From Frankiaceae bacterium (GTDB lineage: Bacteria > Actinomycetota > Actinomycetes > Mycobacteriales > SCTD01), in contig JAJAYV010000256.1 of NCBI GenBank assembly GCA_026786045.1, positions 1 through 7,448 of the forward strand: DNA of 7,448 nucleotides. The letters are read 5' to 3'. A program made the translations under genes and the position numbers. The first letter of the stretch is position 1. Each line of letters starts with the position of its first letter. Shown in pieces: positions 1 to 7,448 of this stretch. The notes under the pieces are model-generated. The model saw only the letters and a program-made list of their open reading frames with translations, was not told the DNA's origin and searched no databases.

Positions 1-2
1 AC

Positions 3-23
3 CTTGAGCGGAATCGACTCAAC
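3..23 (+). promoter_or_regulatory. HAIR-type HspR operator upstream of clpB
   Basis: The sequence reads CTTGAGC-N7-ACTCAAC. The published HAIR consensus for the actinobacterial heat-shock repressor HspR is CTTGAGT-N7-ACTCAAG, so 12 of 14 arm bases match and the 7-base spacer is exact. The two mismatches are the last base of each arm. HspR is known to repress dnaK and clpB operons in Streptomyces and mycobacteria, and this site lies about 50 bases before the clpB start. I infer that HspR, acting with DnaK as co-repressor, controls this clpB. No clear -10/-35 pair can be assigned, because part of the promoter probably lies left of the window. Confidence 0.85.
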
Positions 24-34
24 TCTTCGTGCGT

Positions 35-45
35 TGCTGCCAGCA
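35..45. repeat. Small perfect palindrome in the clpB leader
   Basis: TGCTG-C-CAGCA is an 11-base inverted repeat around a single central base, lying between the HAIR site and the clpB ribosome binding site. It is too short with too small a loop to be a terminator. It could be a half-turn operator for a second regulator, or chance in GC-rich DNA. No function is assigned. Confidence 0.25.
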
Positions 46-56
46 GGACTACGCAC

Positions 57-64
57 GGGAGGAG
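57..64 (+). promoter_or_regulatory. Ribosome binding site of clpB
   Basis: GGGAGGAG is a near-perfect Shine-Dalgarno sequence, with a 7-base spacer to the TTG at 72. It decides the start: there is no in-frame ATG or GTG upstream, and the TTG begins exactly where the ClpB N-terminal domain should (MDAERLTTKSQEAV). Confidence 0.85.
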
Positions 65-71
65 CACCACG

Positions 72-2669
72 TTGGACGCTGAGCGACTGACCACCAAGAG
101 CCAGGAGGCCGTCTCGACGGCCGTCCGCCGCGCCGCGACGGAGGGCCACCCGGAGGTCGCGCCGGTGCACCTGCTGCTCGCCCTGCTCGACCAGAGCGAC
201 GGCATCGCCGGGCCGCTGCTGTCGGCCGTCGGCGCCGACCCGGCGCAGGTGCGCAGCAAGGGCGAGGCCATCCTGGCCGGCCTCCCGCGCGCCAGCGGCG
301 CCAACGTCGCCGCCCCGGGGCTGTCCCGCTCGCTCATGGCCGTGCTGGCCGTCGCGCAGACCAAGGCCAAGGAGGTCGGCGACGAGTACGTCTCGACCGA
401 GCACCTGCTCGTCGGGCTGGCCGACTCCGGCGGCGAGGTCGCCGATCTGCTCACGTCTCACAAGGCGCTGCCCAAGGCGTTGGTCGACGCGTTCGCCAAG
501 GTCCGCGGCGGCATGCGCCGCGTCACGACGCAGGACCCCGAGTCGACGTACAAGGCGCTCGAGAAGTACGGCGTCGACCTCACCGACCGCGCCCGCCGCG
601 GCCAGCTCGACCCGGTCATCGGGCGCGACACCGAGATCCGCCGCCTCGTCCAGGTGCTGTCCCGGCGCACCAAGAACAACCCGGTGCTCATCGGCGAGCC
701 CGGCGTCGGCAAGACCGCCGTCGTCGAGGGGCTCGCACAGCGCATCGTCGACGGCGACGTGCCGGAGAGCCTGCGCGGCAAGAGCATCGTCGCGCTCGAC
801 CTGGCCGCCATGGTGGCCGGCGCGCAGTACCGCGGGCAGTTCGAGGAGCGGCTCAAGGCGGTGCTGCAGGAGATCGCCCAGTCCGAGGGCCAGGTCATCA
901 CGTTCATCGACGAGCTGCACACCGTTGTCGGCGCCGGCAAGGCCGAGGGCTCGATGGACGCCGGCAACATGCTCAAGCCGATGCTCGCCCGCGGCGAGCT
1001 GCGCATGGTCGGCGCGACCACGCTCGACGAGTTCCGCACCGGCATCGAGAAGGACCCCGCGCTGGAGCGCCGCTTCCAGCAGGTCTTCGTCGGCGAGCCG
1101 TCGGTCGAGGACACCGTCGCGATCCTGCGCGGGCTCAAGGGCCGGTACGAGGCGCACCACAAGGTGGAGATCGCCGACTCCGCGCTGGTCGCCGCGGCGA
1201 CGCTGTCCGACCGCTACATCCCCGCGCGCTTCCTGCCCGACAAGGCGATCGACCTCGTCGACGAGGCGGCGTCGCGGCTGCGCATGGAGATCGACAGCAA
1301 GCCGGTCGAGATCGACGAGCTGCAGCGCGCGCTCGACCGCATGACGATGGAGGAGCTCGCGCTGGAGCGTGAGACCGACCAGGCGTCGCTCGAGCGGCTC
1401 GCCCAGCTGCGCCGCGAGATGGCCGACCGCGGCTCCGAGCTCGCCGCGCTCACGGCGCGGTGGGAGCGCGAGCAGACCGGCCTCAACCGCGTCGGCGAGC
1501 TCAAGTCGCAGCTCGACGACCTGCGCACGCAGGTCGAGAGGGCCCAGCGCGAAGGCGATCTCACGACCGCGTCGCGGCTGTCGTACGGCGAGGTCCCCGC
1601 GTTGGAGAAGGAGCTGGCTGAGGCGTCCGCCGCCGCTGAGAGCACCGACCGGATGGTCGAGGAGCACGTCAGCCCCGACGACATCGCGCAGGTCGTGAGC
1701 GCCTGGACCGGGATCCCCGCCGGTCGGATGCTCGAGGGCGAGACCGGCAAGCTGCTGCGTATGGAGGAGGCCCTCGGCGCGCGCCTGGTCGGCCAGCGGC
1801 GGGCCGTCGAGGCGGTGTCGGACGCCGTACGCCGGGCCCGCGCCGGCATCTCCGACCCCGACCGGCCGACCGGCTCGTTCCTGTTCCTCGGCCCCACCGG
1901 TGTCGGCAAGACCGAGCTCGCCAAGGCGCTCGCGGAGTTCCTGTTCGACGACGAGCGCGCGATGACCCGCATCGACATGAGCGAGTACGGCGAGAAGCAC
2001 TCGGTAGCCCGGCTTGTCGGCGCGCCCCCCGGCTATGTCGGCTACGAGTCCGGCGGCCAGCTCACCGAGGCGGTACGCCGCCGGCCGTACGCGGTGGTGC
2101 TGCTCGACGAGGTCGAGAAGGCGCACCCGGACGTCTTCGACGTGCTGCTGCAGGTGCTCGACGACGGCCGGCTGACCGACGGGCAGGGCCGCACGGTCGA
2201 CTTCCGCAACACGATCCTCGTGCTCACCTCCAACCTGGGCTCGGCCTTCGTCAGCGACCCGCTGCTCACGCCGGACCAGCGCGGCGACAAGGTGCTGGAG
2301 GTCGTCCGGCAGGCCTTCAAGCCCGAGTTCCTCAACCGGCTCGACGAGGTCGTCGTCTTCGACGCGCTCGGCACCGAGGAGCTGTCGCGCATCGTCGACC
2401 TGCAGGTCGCGGCGCTCGCGAAGCGGCTGCTGGACCGGCGGCTCACGCTCACCGTCACGGCCGCCGCGCGCGACTGGCTGACCCGCACCGGCTTCGACCC
2501 GGTCTACGGCGCCCGGCCGCTGCGCCGGCTGGTGCAGAAGGCGATCGGCGACACCCTCGCCCGGGCGCTGCTGTCCGACGAGGTGCGCGACGGCGACGAG
2601 GTCGTCGTGGACCGGGCTGACGGCGCCGACCGGCTGACCGTGGCGCCGGCGGTGCGGACCGAGGGCTGA
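72..2669 (+). CDS. clpB: ATP-dependent chaperone/disaggregase ClpB
   Basis: ClpB is a cytoplasmic hexameric AAA+ machine that threads aggregated proteins through its central pore and hands them to DnaK/DnaJ/GrpE for refolding. At 865 residues it has the family's usual full length. Order of domains: Clp N-domain about 1-145; first AAA+ module with Walker A GEPGVGKT 208-215, pore loop Tyr253, Walker B ending Asp280-Glu281 and arginine fingers Arg333-Arg334; middle coiled-coil domain about 405-530, which marks ClpB rather than ClpA or ClpX; second AAA+ module with Walker A GPTGVGKT 607-614, pore-loop Tyr655, Walker B Asp679-Glu680, sensor-1 Asn721, arginine finger Arg756 and sensor-2 GAR 813-815. 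Every catalytic residue is present. ClpC is excluded by the long middle domain and by the lack of a ClpP-binding loop in the second module. The TTG start is supported by the Shine-Dalgarno at 57-64, and an HspR operator at 3-23 suggests heat induction. It is convergent with the transporter operon. Confidence 0.98.
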   Translation: MDAERLTTKSQEAVSTAVRRAATEGHPEVAPVHLLLALLDQSDGIAGPLLSAVGADPAQVRSKGEAILAGLPRASGANVAAPGLSRSLMAVLAVAQTKAKEVGDEYVSTEHLLVGLADSGGEVADLLTSHKALPKALVDAFAKVRGGMRRVTTQDPESTYKALEKYGVDLTDRARRGQLDPVIGRDTEIRRLVQVLSRRTKNNPVLIGEPGVGKTAVVEGLAQRIVDGDVPESLRGKSIVALDLAAMVAGAQYRGQFEERLKAVLQEIAQSEGQVITFIDELHTVVGAGKAEGSMDAGNMLKPMLARGELRMVGATTLDEFRTGIEKDPALERRFQQVFVGEPSVEDTVAILRGLKGRYEAHHKVEIADSALVAAATLSDRYIPARFLPDKAIDLVDEAASRLRMEIDSKPVEIDELQRALDRMTMEELALERETDQASLERLAQLRREMADRGSELAALTARWEREQTGLNRVGELKSQLDDLRTQVERAQREGDLTTASRLSYGEVPALEKELAEASAAAESTDRMVEEHVSPDDIAQVVSAWTGIPAGRMLEGETGKLLRMEEALGARLVGQRRAVEAVSDAVRRARAGISDPDRPTGSFLFLGPTGVGKTELAKALAEFLFDDERAMTRIDMSEYGEKHSVARLVGAPPGYVGYESGGQLTEAVRRRPYAVVLLDEVEKAHPDVFDVLLQVLDDGRLTDGQGRTVDFRNTILVLTSNLGSAFVSDPLLTPDQRGDKVLEVVRQAFKPEFLNRLDEVVVFDALGTEELSRIVDLQVAALAKRLLDRRLTLTVTAAARDWLTRTGFDPVYGARPLRRLVQKAIGDTLARALLSDEVRDGDEVVVDRADGADRLTVAPAVRTEG

Positions 2670-2692
2670 GGACGGTCGAGCCTGCGGTCCTC
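2668..2692. terminator. Possible weak bidirectional hairpin between convergent genes
   Basis: GAGGAC (2668-2673) pairs with GTCCTC (2687-2692) around a 13-base loop, starting inside the clpB stop codon and ending just before the lipoprotein stop codon. It spans the whole 24-base gap between the converging genes, so it could serve both. The 6-base stem is short, no U-run follows on either strand, and the loop is large, so this may be chance. Confidence 0.25.
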
Positions 2693-2693
2693 G

Positions 2694-3656
2694 TCAGGCC
2701 AGGCCAACCTCGGCCAGGAAGTCCTCGGCGACCTGGGCCGGGTCGATCCCGTCGACGTCGACCTGCGCGTTGAGCTGGGTGAGCCGCTCGTCGGTGAGCT
2801 CTGCGGAGATGGACTCGAACAGCTCGTCGTACTCCGCGCTGTTGGCTTCGTAGGTCTCGGTGCGCATCGCCGCGGCGATGTTGTACGGCGGGAAGAAGGA
2901 CTTGTCGTCCTCCAGCACGGTCAGGTCGTTGTTGAGGATCTGCCCGTCGGTCGCGAACACGACGGCGAAGTCGCAGTCGTCGGCGGCGCCCACCTGCGTG
3001 TAGACCAGGGCGGGCTCGAGCTGCACCACCTGGTCGTTCGGCAGGTCGAAGCCGTACAGCTCCTCGACACCGGGCAGCCCGTCGTTGCGGTTGATGAACT
3101 CCGCGGACGAGCAGAGCCGCCCGGCGGAGGGATCGTCGTTGACGACCGCGGCCCAGTCGCTGATCGAGCTGACACCGAACTCCTCGACCGCCTGGGGGTT
3201 CGCCGCGATGGCGAAGGTGTTGTTGGCCTCTGCCCGGGCGAACCAGGTGACGTCGTTCGCGACGTCGGCCTCCTTCACCGCCTCGAACTGCTCCTCCGCG
3301 CCCTGCACCGGCTCGGTCTCACCCAGGATGCTGATCCAGCCGGTGCCGGTGTACTCGTAGTAGACGTCGATCTCACCGTTCGTGAGCGCCTCTCGGACGA
3401 CCGCCGTGCCGGTGAGGTTCGTGCGGTCGGTGACGTCAGCGCCCGCCGCCTGCAGCGCCTGGACGACGATCTGGCCGAGCACGCGCTGCTCGGTGAACTC
3501 CTTGGAGCCGACGGCGATCGAGACGCCGGACAGGTCGACGTCGCTGGTCCGCTCGGTGGCAGAGGAGCCACCGTCGTCCCCGCCGCAGGCGGTCAGCGTG
3601 AGAAAGCCGGCGAGCAGGGCAGCGGGGAGCAGACGGCGGGAGGGAGAGCGGGACAT
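2694..3656 (-). CDS. Quaternary-amine ABC transporter substrate-binding lipoprotein (OpuAC/OsmX/ProX-like)
   Basis: This 320-residue secreted lipoprotein captures the ligand outside the membrane and delivers it to the two permeases encoded upstream in the operon. The N-terminus is a type II signal peptide: a basic stretch with Arg3, Arg7 and Arg8, a hydrophobic core at 9-20, and lipobox LTAC with the lipidated cysteine at 24. A Gly/Asp/Ser-rich linker follows. The mature part carries hallmarks of the OpuAC domain: GSKEFTEQ (50-57), an AL-x-NGEID stretch leading to YYEYTGTGW (99-107), ATDGQI (235-240) and FFPPYN (254-259). Cys182 and Cys228 could form a disulfide (inference). The ATG start at 3656 is preferred because GGAAGGAC precedes it and it begins exactly at the signal peptide. 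An upstream in-frame GTG at 3704 would add 16 residues. The family binds glycine betaine, choline, carnitine or, in some branches, ergothioneine; the ligand here cannot be fixed by eye. Confidence 0.92.
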   Translation of the reverse strand: MSRSPSRRLLPAALLAGFLTLTACGGDDGGSSATERTSDVDLSGVSIAVGSKEFTEQRVLGQIVVQALQAAGADVTDRTNLTGTAVVREALTNGEIDVYYEYTGTGWISILGETEPVQGAEEQFEAVKEADVANDVTWFARAEANNTFAIAANPQAVEEFGVSSISDWAAVVNDDPSAGRLCSSAEFINRNDGLPGVEELYGFDLPNDQVVQLEPALVYTQVGAADDCDFAVVFATDGQILNNDLTVLEDDKSFFPPYNIAAAMRTETYEANSAEYDELFESISAELTDERLTQLNAQVDVDGIDPAQVAEDFLAEVGLA

Positions 3657-3660
3657 GGAC

Positions 3661-3668
3661 GTCCTTCC
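3661..3668 (-). promoter_or_regulatory. Ribosome binding site deciding the lipoprotein start
   Basis: On the minus strand this reads GGAAGGAC, with AAGGA placed 5 bases before the ATG at 3656. It supports that start over the in-frame GTG at 3704. The rest of the 44-base gap between permease and lipoprotein genes shows no clear promoter or terminator. Confidence 0.7.
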
Positions 3669-3700
3669 AATCGCTAGACGGTGGATGCGGAGCAGTGGGC

Positions 3701-4494
3701 TCACAGGCCCTTGGGTCGCAGCGACTGCTCCAGCAGGCCGCCGAGATGGTCGATGAGCAGAGCGAGCACGGCGGCGAGCACCGAGCCTACGATCGTGACC
3801 GCGAGCCGGTTGAGCACCAGGCCCTGGTAGATGATGTCGCCCAGACCGCCGGCGTTCACCAGCGTGGCGATGGTGGCCGTGCCGACGTTGATGACCGCTG
3901 CGGTGCGGATGCCGGCGAGCACGACGGGGACGGCGAGCGGGAGCTCGATGCGGCGCAGCACTGCGGTGCGGGACATGCCCATGCCGCGGGCGGACTCGAT
4001 GACGAACGCGTCGACCTGCTGCAGGCCCACGATCGTGTTGCGCAGGATCGGCAGGAACGCGTAGAGGACCAGGGCGAAGATCGCCGGACTCGTGCCGATG
4101 CCGACGTAGATCGCGAGCAGCACGAGGACGCCGAGCGACGGCACGCCCTGCGCGATGTTGCCGAGCCCCACGATCAGGGGGACGAAGCGGCGCGCACCGG
4201 GGCGGGTCGCGATGATGCCAAGGGGGACGGCGAGCAGCACCACGAGCACCGTCGAGACGGCGACGAGCTGCAGGTGGGTGATGGTGGCTGACAGGAGCCG
4301 GTCCGGGTCCAGCAGTCGGGCCTCGATGTCGTCCAGATCGGCGGCCGAGACGTAGACCAGGACAGCTGCCACCACGAGGGCCAGCAGCGCTGGGAGGGCC
4401 AGACGTGGCAGCCAGGGGCTGCGGGCCGACACCCCGACCGGGGGGCTCGGGTCGAGCGCGTCACCGGTCGCCGGTGGCGCCTCGGCCGGGGCCG

Positions 4495-4498
<4 letters not shown>
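3701..4498 (-). CDS. Quaternary-amine ABC transporter permease (longer subunit, OpuCB/ProW-like)
   Basis: This 265-residue inner-membrane subunit forms half of the translocation channel. It has a Pro/Ala-rich cytoplasmic N-terminus of about 30 residues, then hydrophobic segments near 31-51, 75-97, 107-130, 135-153, 188-210 and 230-250. The BPD_transp_1 coupling (EAA) loop is clear: ESARGMGMSR from 168, then RRIELPLAVP up to 191, which docks on the ATPase. It is a paralogue of the permease encoded first in this operon; both share LPI-x-RNT, IESA-(R/K)-G-x-GM, RIELPLA-x-P and a C-terminal KGL. It has one more N-terminal membrane segment than its partner. The ATG at 4498 overlaps the ATPase stop as ATGA (4495-4498), which implies translational coupling. 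Longer reading upstream in this frame is Arg/Gly-rich noise inside the ATPase gene, so this start is firm. The last codons overlap the alternative GTG of the lipoprotein gene. Confidence 0.93.
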
Positions 4499-5687
<1,189 letters not shown>

Positions 5688-5691
<4 letters not shown>

Positions 5692-6335
5692 CGCAAGCCC
5701 TTCGAGGTGGTCAGCCGGGCCAGGCCCAGGAACAGGACGTCGAGCAGGACCGCGATCGCGACGACGCCGAGCGTGCCGGCCAGCGCGAGGTTCGCCGCGT
5801 TCGGGCTGCCGATGATGCGCAGGCCGCCGAAGATCAGCTCGCCCAGGCCGGGGCCGCCGACCAGGGTGCCGATCGCGGCGATGCCGACCAGCAGCACACC
5901 CGACACCCGCACACCGGTCAGCACGACCGGCCAGGCCAGCGGCAGCTCGATGCGCAGCAGGCGACGCACCGGACCCATCCCCACCCCCTTGGCCGACTCG
6001 ATGACGGCGGGGTCGACCTGCAGCAGACCGGTGACGGTGTTGCGGACGATCGGAAGCAGCGAGTAGAGGATCAGGCCGGGCAGCACCACGGCGGTCCCCA
6101 GCTTGCCGATGAAGCCGAACAGCAGCGTGAACAGCGCGAACGACGGCACGGTGAGGATCAGGCCCGTCGACCCCAGCACCAGGCCCCGGGCCCGGGGGCG
6201 ACGGGCGACGACCACGCCGAGCAGCACCGCGATGACCGTGCCGATCGCCAGCGCGACGACGACCAGCAGCAGGTGCTCGAGGCTGAGCCGGAGCACGCGC
6301 TCACCCTGGCGCTCGAGGAAGGACACGAAAGACAC
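5688..6335 (-). CDS. Quaternary-amine ABC transporter permease (shorter subunit, OpuCD/ProZ-like), GTG start
   Basis: First gene of the transporter operon, 215 residues, an inner-membrane subunit that pairs with the longer permease. Hydrophobic segments lie near 21-43, 51-76, 81-95, 133-158 and 182-207. The EAA coupling loop runs from IESAKGVGM (112-120) to RIELPLAWP (128-136). The length of about 210-220 residues is usual for this subfamily. No in-frame ATG exists for over 400 bases upstream, where the frame reads non-conserved sequence antisense to the neighbouring dehydrogenase. The start is therefore the GTG at 6335, or the next GTG at 6326. Neither has a good Shine-Dalgarno. A TAAGCA hexamer lies 7 bases before the GTG at 6335, so the message could be leaderless. 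Its C-terminal Lys-Gly codons (AAGGGC) also serve as the Shine-Dalgarno of the ATPase gene. Gene identity is firm; the exact start is not. Confidence 0.9.
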
Positions 6336-6342
6336 AGGGGTC

Positions 6343-6348
6343 TGCTTA
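6343..6348 (-). promoter_or_regulatory. Possible -10 element of the transporter operon
   Basis: On the minus strand TAAGCA lies exactly 7 bases before the GTG at 6335. It matches the conserved TA of the TANNNT pattern but lacks the final T, and no -35 box is evident. The spacing would fit transcription starting at or next to the GTG. This is a weak call. Confidence 0.3.
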
Positions 6349-6373
6349 CCCGCTCGTCGCCCGGTCTCGTGAC

Positions 6374-6393
6374 GATCGTGCGCTGATCGTGCG
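6374..6393. repeat. Tandem 9-base direct repeat with 11-base period in the divergent promoter region
   Basis: GATCGTGCG occurs at 6374-6382 and again at 6385-6393, so the copies start 11 bases apart, about one helical turn. The first copy also sits in the palindrome ACGATCGT (6372-6379). The pair lies about 39-58 bases upstream of the transporter GTG and about 51-70 upstream of the dehydrogenase ATG, a suitable place for an activator or repressor of either operon. Two same-face sites suggest cooperative binding by a regulator; this is inference. The remainder of the 108-base intergenic region shows nothing else clear apart from the two -10 candidates. Confidence 0.5.
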
Positions 6394-6430
6394 ACGGCGG
6401 TCCGCTCGGCGCCAGCAGCTGACGGCGTCC

Positions 6431-6436
6431 TAGCCT
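6431..6436 (+). promoter_or_regulatory. -10 element of a probable leaderless promoter for the SDR gene
   Basis: TAGCCT matches the actinobacterial -10 pattern TANNNT and ends exactly 7 bases before the ATG at 6444. The bases between are C-rich (CCCACCC) and contain no Shine-Dalgarno. Such an arrangement is characteristic of leaderless genes in actinobacteria, where the transcript begins at the A of the ATG. No recognisable -35 box is present at 16-19 bases spacing. Confidence 0.6.
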
Positions 6437-6443
6437 CCCACCC

Positions 6444-7220
6444 ATGACCACAGCACTCGTCACCGGCGCGACGGCGGGCCTCGGCGCCGCCTTCGCCCGC
6501 CAGCTCGCCGGGCTCGGCCGCGACCTCGTGCTCGTCGCGCGCGACCAGGCGCGGCTGGAGAGCAAGGCCCAGCAGCTGCGGTCGTACGGCGTGAAGGTCG
6601 AGGTCCTGCCGGCCGACCTGGCCGACGACGGGGGCTGCGCGCGGGTCGAGGAGCGGCTGGCGCGCGGCGTCGACGTGCTCGTCAACAACGCCGGCCTCGG
6701 CACCAAGGGCGCCTTCCACGAGGTGGACCTGGCCCAGGAGGTGCACCTGCTCCGGCTCAACGTCGAGGCGGTCCTGCGACTCACGCACGCCGCGCTGCCC
6801 GTGATGGTCGCGCGCGGCAGCGGCGCGATCGTCAACGTCAGCAGCGTGGCCGGCTTCGCGCCGGGCGCGCGCGCCGCGTCGTACAGCGCGTCCAAGGCGT
6901 GGGTCACCAACTTCAGCGAGTCACTGCACCTGCAGTACGCCGACCGCGGGGTCGCGGTGCTCGCGCTCGCACCCGGCTTCACCCGCACCGAGTTCCACAG
7001 CCGCGCGGAGATGGACACCAGCGGCATCCCGGAGCGGCTGTGGCTGGACCCCGAGGCGGTGGTGCGCATCGCGCTGCACGACCTCGACAAGGGCAAGTCG
7101 CTGAGCGTGCCGGGGCGCCAGTACAAGGTCATCGTCGCGGCGACGCGCGTCGTGCCGCCGAGCGTGCAGCGCGGCATCGTCAAGGGCCTGCGCAGCCGCT
7201 TCCCCGGCCAGCAGGCGTAG
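6444..7220 (+). CDS. Classical short-chain dehydrogenase/reductase (SDR), probably NADP(H)-dependent
   Basis: A complete 258-residue cytoplasmic oxidoreductase with the classical SDR fold. Cofactor-binding motif TGATAGLG covers 7-14, with Arg33 after the second strand, a position that usually favours NADP(H). Asp58 lies in the adenine-binding ADL, and NNAG is at 81-84. The catalytic tetrad is complete: Asn106, Ser134 (in NVSSVAG), Tyr147 and Lys151 (YSASK). PGFTRTEF (177-184) follows the sixth strand. Length is typical. The substrate is unknown; the sequence does not show features of FabG strongly enough to call it a fatty-acid reductase, and the DltE/YqjQ-like branch of uncharacterised SDRs is a better guess. 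The ATG at 6444 fits a leaderless promoter (TAGCCT at 6431). The next gene starts 8 bases after its stop, so the two are likely co-transcribed. Confidence 0.93.
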   Translation: MTTALVTGATAGLGAAFARQLAGLGRDLVLVARDQARLESKAQQLRSYGVKVEVLPADLADDGGCARVEERLARGVDVLVNNAGLGTKGAFHEVDLAQEVHLLRLNVEAVLRLTHAALPVMVARGSGAIVNVSSVAGFAPGARAASYSASKAWVTNFSESLHLQYADRGVAVLALAPGFTRTEFHSRAEMDTSGIPERLWLDPEAVVRIALHDLDKGKSLSVPGRQYKVIVAATRVVPPSVQRGIVKGLRSRFPGQQA

Positions 7221-7227
7221 CTCCCGC

Positions 7228-7448
7228 ATGAGGCTGCTGGTGCTCGGCGGGACCCGGTTCGTGGGCCGCGCGGTCGTCGAGGAGGCGCTCGCGCGCGACT
7301 GGGAGGTCCACGCGGTGCACCGCGGCGTGACCGGCCGGCTGCCGGACGGGGCGCGCTCGCTGCTCGCCGACCGGACCGACCCGCAGGCGCTCGCCGCGGC
7401 GCTCGGCGACGAGACGTGGGGTGCGGTGCTCGACACCTGGGCCGGGGC
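7228..7448 (+). CDS. NAD-dependent epimerase/dehydratase-like protein, N-terminal part only
   Basis: The open frame starts with ATG and runs to the right edge without a stop; 73 residues are visible. It opens with a beta strand and an extended-SDR nucleotide-binding turn: MRLLVLGGTRFVGRAVVEEA, with Gly7, Gly8 and Gly13 forming the glycine-rich loop. HAVHRG near 28-33 would end the second strand, and LLADRTD (45-51) resembles the family's adenine-contacting Asp-Arg segment. The following AVLDTWAG stretch fits the fourth strand. This pattern is common in actinobacterial sugar-nucleotide epimerase/dehydratase and reductase relatives, but the catalytic Tyr-x-x-x-Lys lies beyond the window, so activity cannot be judged. 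It begins 8 bases after the SDR stop with no visible Shine-Dalgarno, suggesting translation coupled to the upstream gene. Confidence 0.8.
   Translation, partial: MRLLVLGGTRFVGRAVVEEALARDWEVHAVHRGVTGRLPDGARSLLADRTDPQALAAALGDETWGAVLDTWAG

Noticed and set aside
458..1162. Minus-strand open frame (234 codons) inside clpB
   Set aside because: Antisense to the conserved first AAA+ module; low-complexity Ser/Arg/Thr composition and no recognisable fold.
1214..1978. Minus-strand open frame (254 codons) inside clpB
   Set aside because: Ser/Arg/Ala-rich translation antisense to the ClpB middle domain and second AAA+ module; no motif or ribosome binding site supports it.
72..2669. Possibility that the clpB gene is clpC
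   Set aside because: The long middle coiled-coil domain and the ClpB-type N-domain and spacing fit ClpB; no ClpP-docking loop is seen.
2680..2699. Second hairpin, GCCTG (2680-2684) with CAGGC (2695-2699)
   Set aside because: The 5-base stem is mutually exclusive with the hairpin at 2668-2692 and runs into the lipoprotein coding end; no U-run. Too weak to list as a terminator.
3695..4291. Plus-strand open frame (198 codons) with an Asp/Glu/His/Arg-rich translation
   Set aside because: It is antisense to the membrane segments of the longer permease; the polar composition is what the complement of hydrophobic codons yields.
6336..6788. N-terminal extension of the shorter permease by about 150 codons to an ATG at 6788
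   Set aside because: The extension is antisense to the SDR gene and resembles no permease domain. The normal family length is reached from the GTG at 6335.
6158..7183. Minus-strand open frame (341 codons) antisense to the SDR gene
   Set aside because: The plus-strand SDR has all catalytic motifs in order; the antisense translation is Ser/Arg/Thr-rich without a fold.

Overview
The window is very GC-rich throughout. Codon third positions are almost all G or C, GTG and TTG starts are used, and a HspR-type (HAIR) operator stands in front of clpB. Together these point to a high-GC actinobacterium; genus cannot be told from this window. All genes look intact except the last, which runs off the right edge. 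Nothing looks recently transferred: there are no insertion sequences, phage genes, tRNAs, attachment sites or CRISPR arrays.

Layout. (1) Positions 1-71 hold the end of the clpB promoter region, with a HAIR inverted repeat at 3-23 and a strong Shine-Dalgarno before a TTG start. (2) 72-2669 (+) is a full-length ClpB disaggregase. (3) A 24-base convergent gap separates it from a four-gene minus-strand operon covering 2694-6335. (4) In transcription order that operon is a short permease, an ATPase with C-terminal CBS domains, a second permease and a substrate-binding lipoprotein. This is a complete OpuC/ProU/OsmU-type importer for quaternary ammonium compounds such as glycine betaine or choline. 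The first three genes are joined by two 4-base ATGA stop/start overlaps. (5) A 108-base divergent region (6336-6443) contains a tandem 11-base direct repeat and a -10-like hexamer 7 bases from each flanking start codon. (6) 6444-7220 (+) is a classical short-chain dehydrogenase/reductase, apparently leaderless. (7) From 7228 (+), 8 bases later, begins an NAD-dependent epimerase/dehydratase-like protein that is cut by the window edge.

How the genes work together. ClpB would work with the DnaK system (not in the window) to rescue aggregated proteins, with heat control by HspR. The importer would bring in compatible solutes: the lipoprotein captures the ligand outside the membrane, the two unlike permeases form the channel, and the ATPase drives transport while its CBS module probably senses ionic strength or a nucleotide. 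Both are stress functions, but they are convergent and show no shared control. The SDR and epimerase-like genes are probably co-transcribed; their substrates are unknown.

I found no convincing new multi-gene system. The points most worth a second look are the HAIR operator, the divergent regulatory region with its tandem repeat, the choice of start for the lipoprotein, and the uncertain ligand of the importer (betaine/choline versus, for example, ergothioneine).
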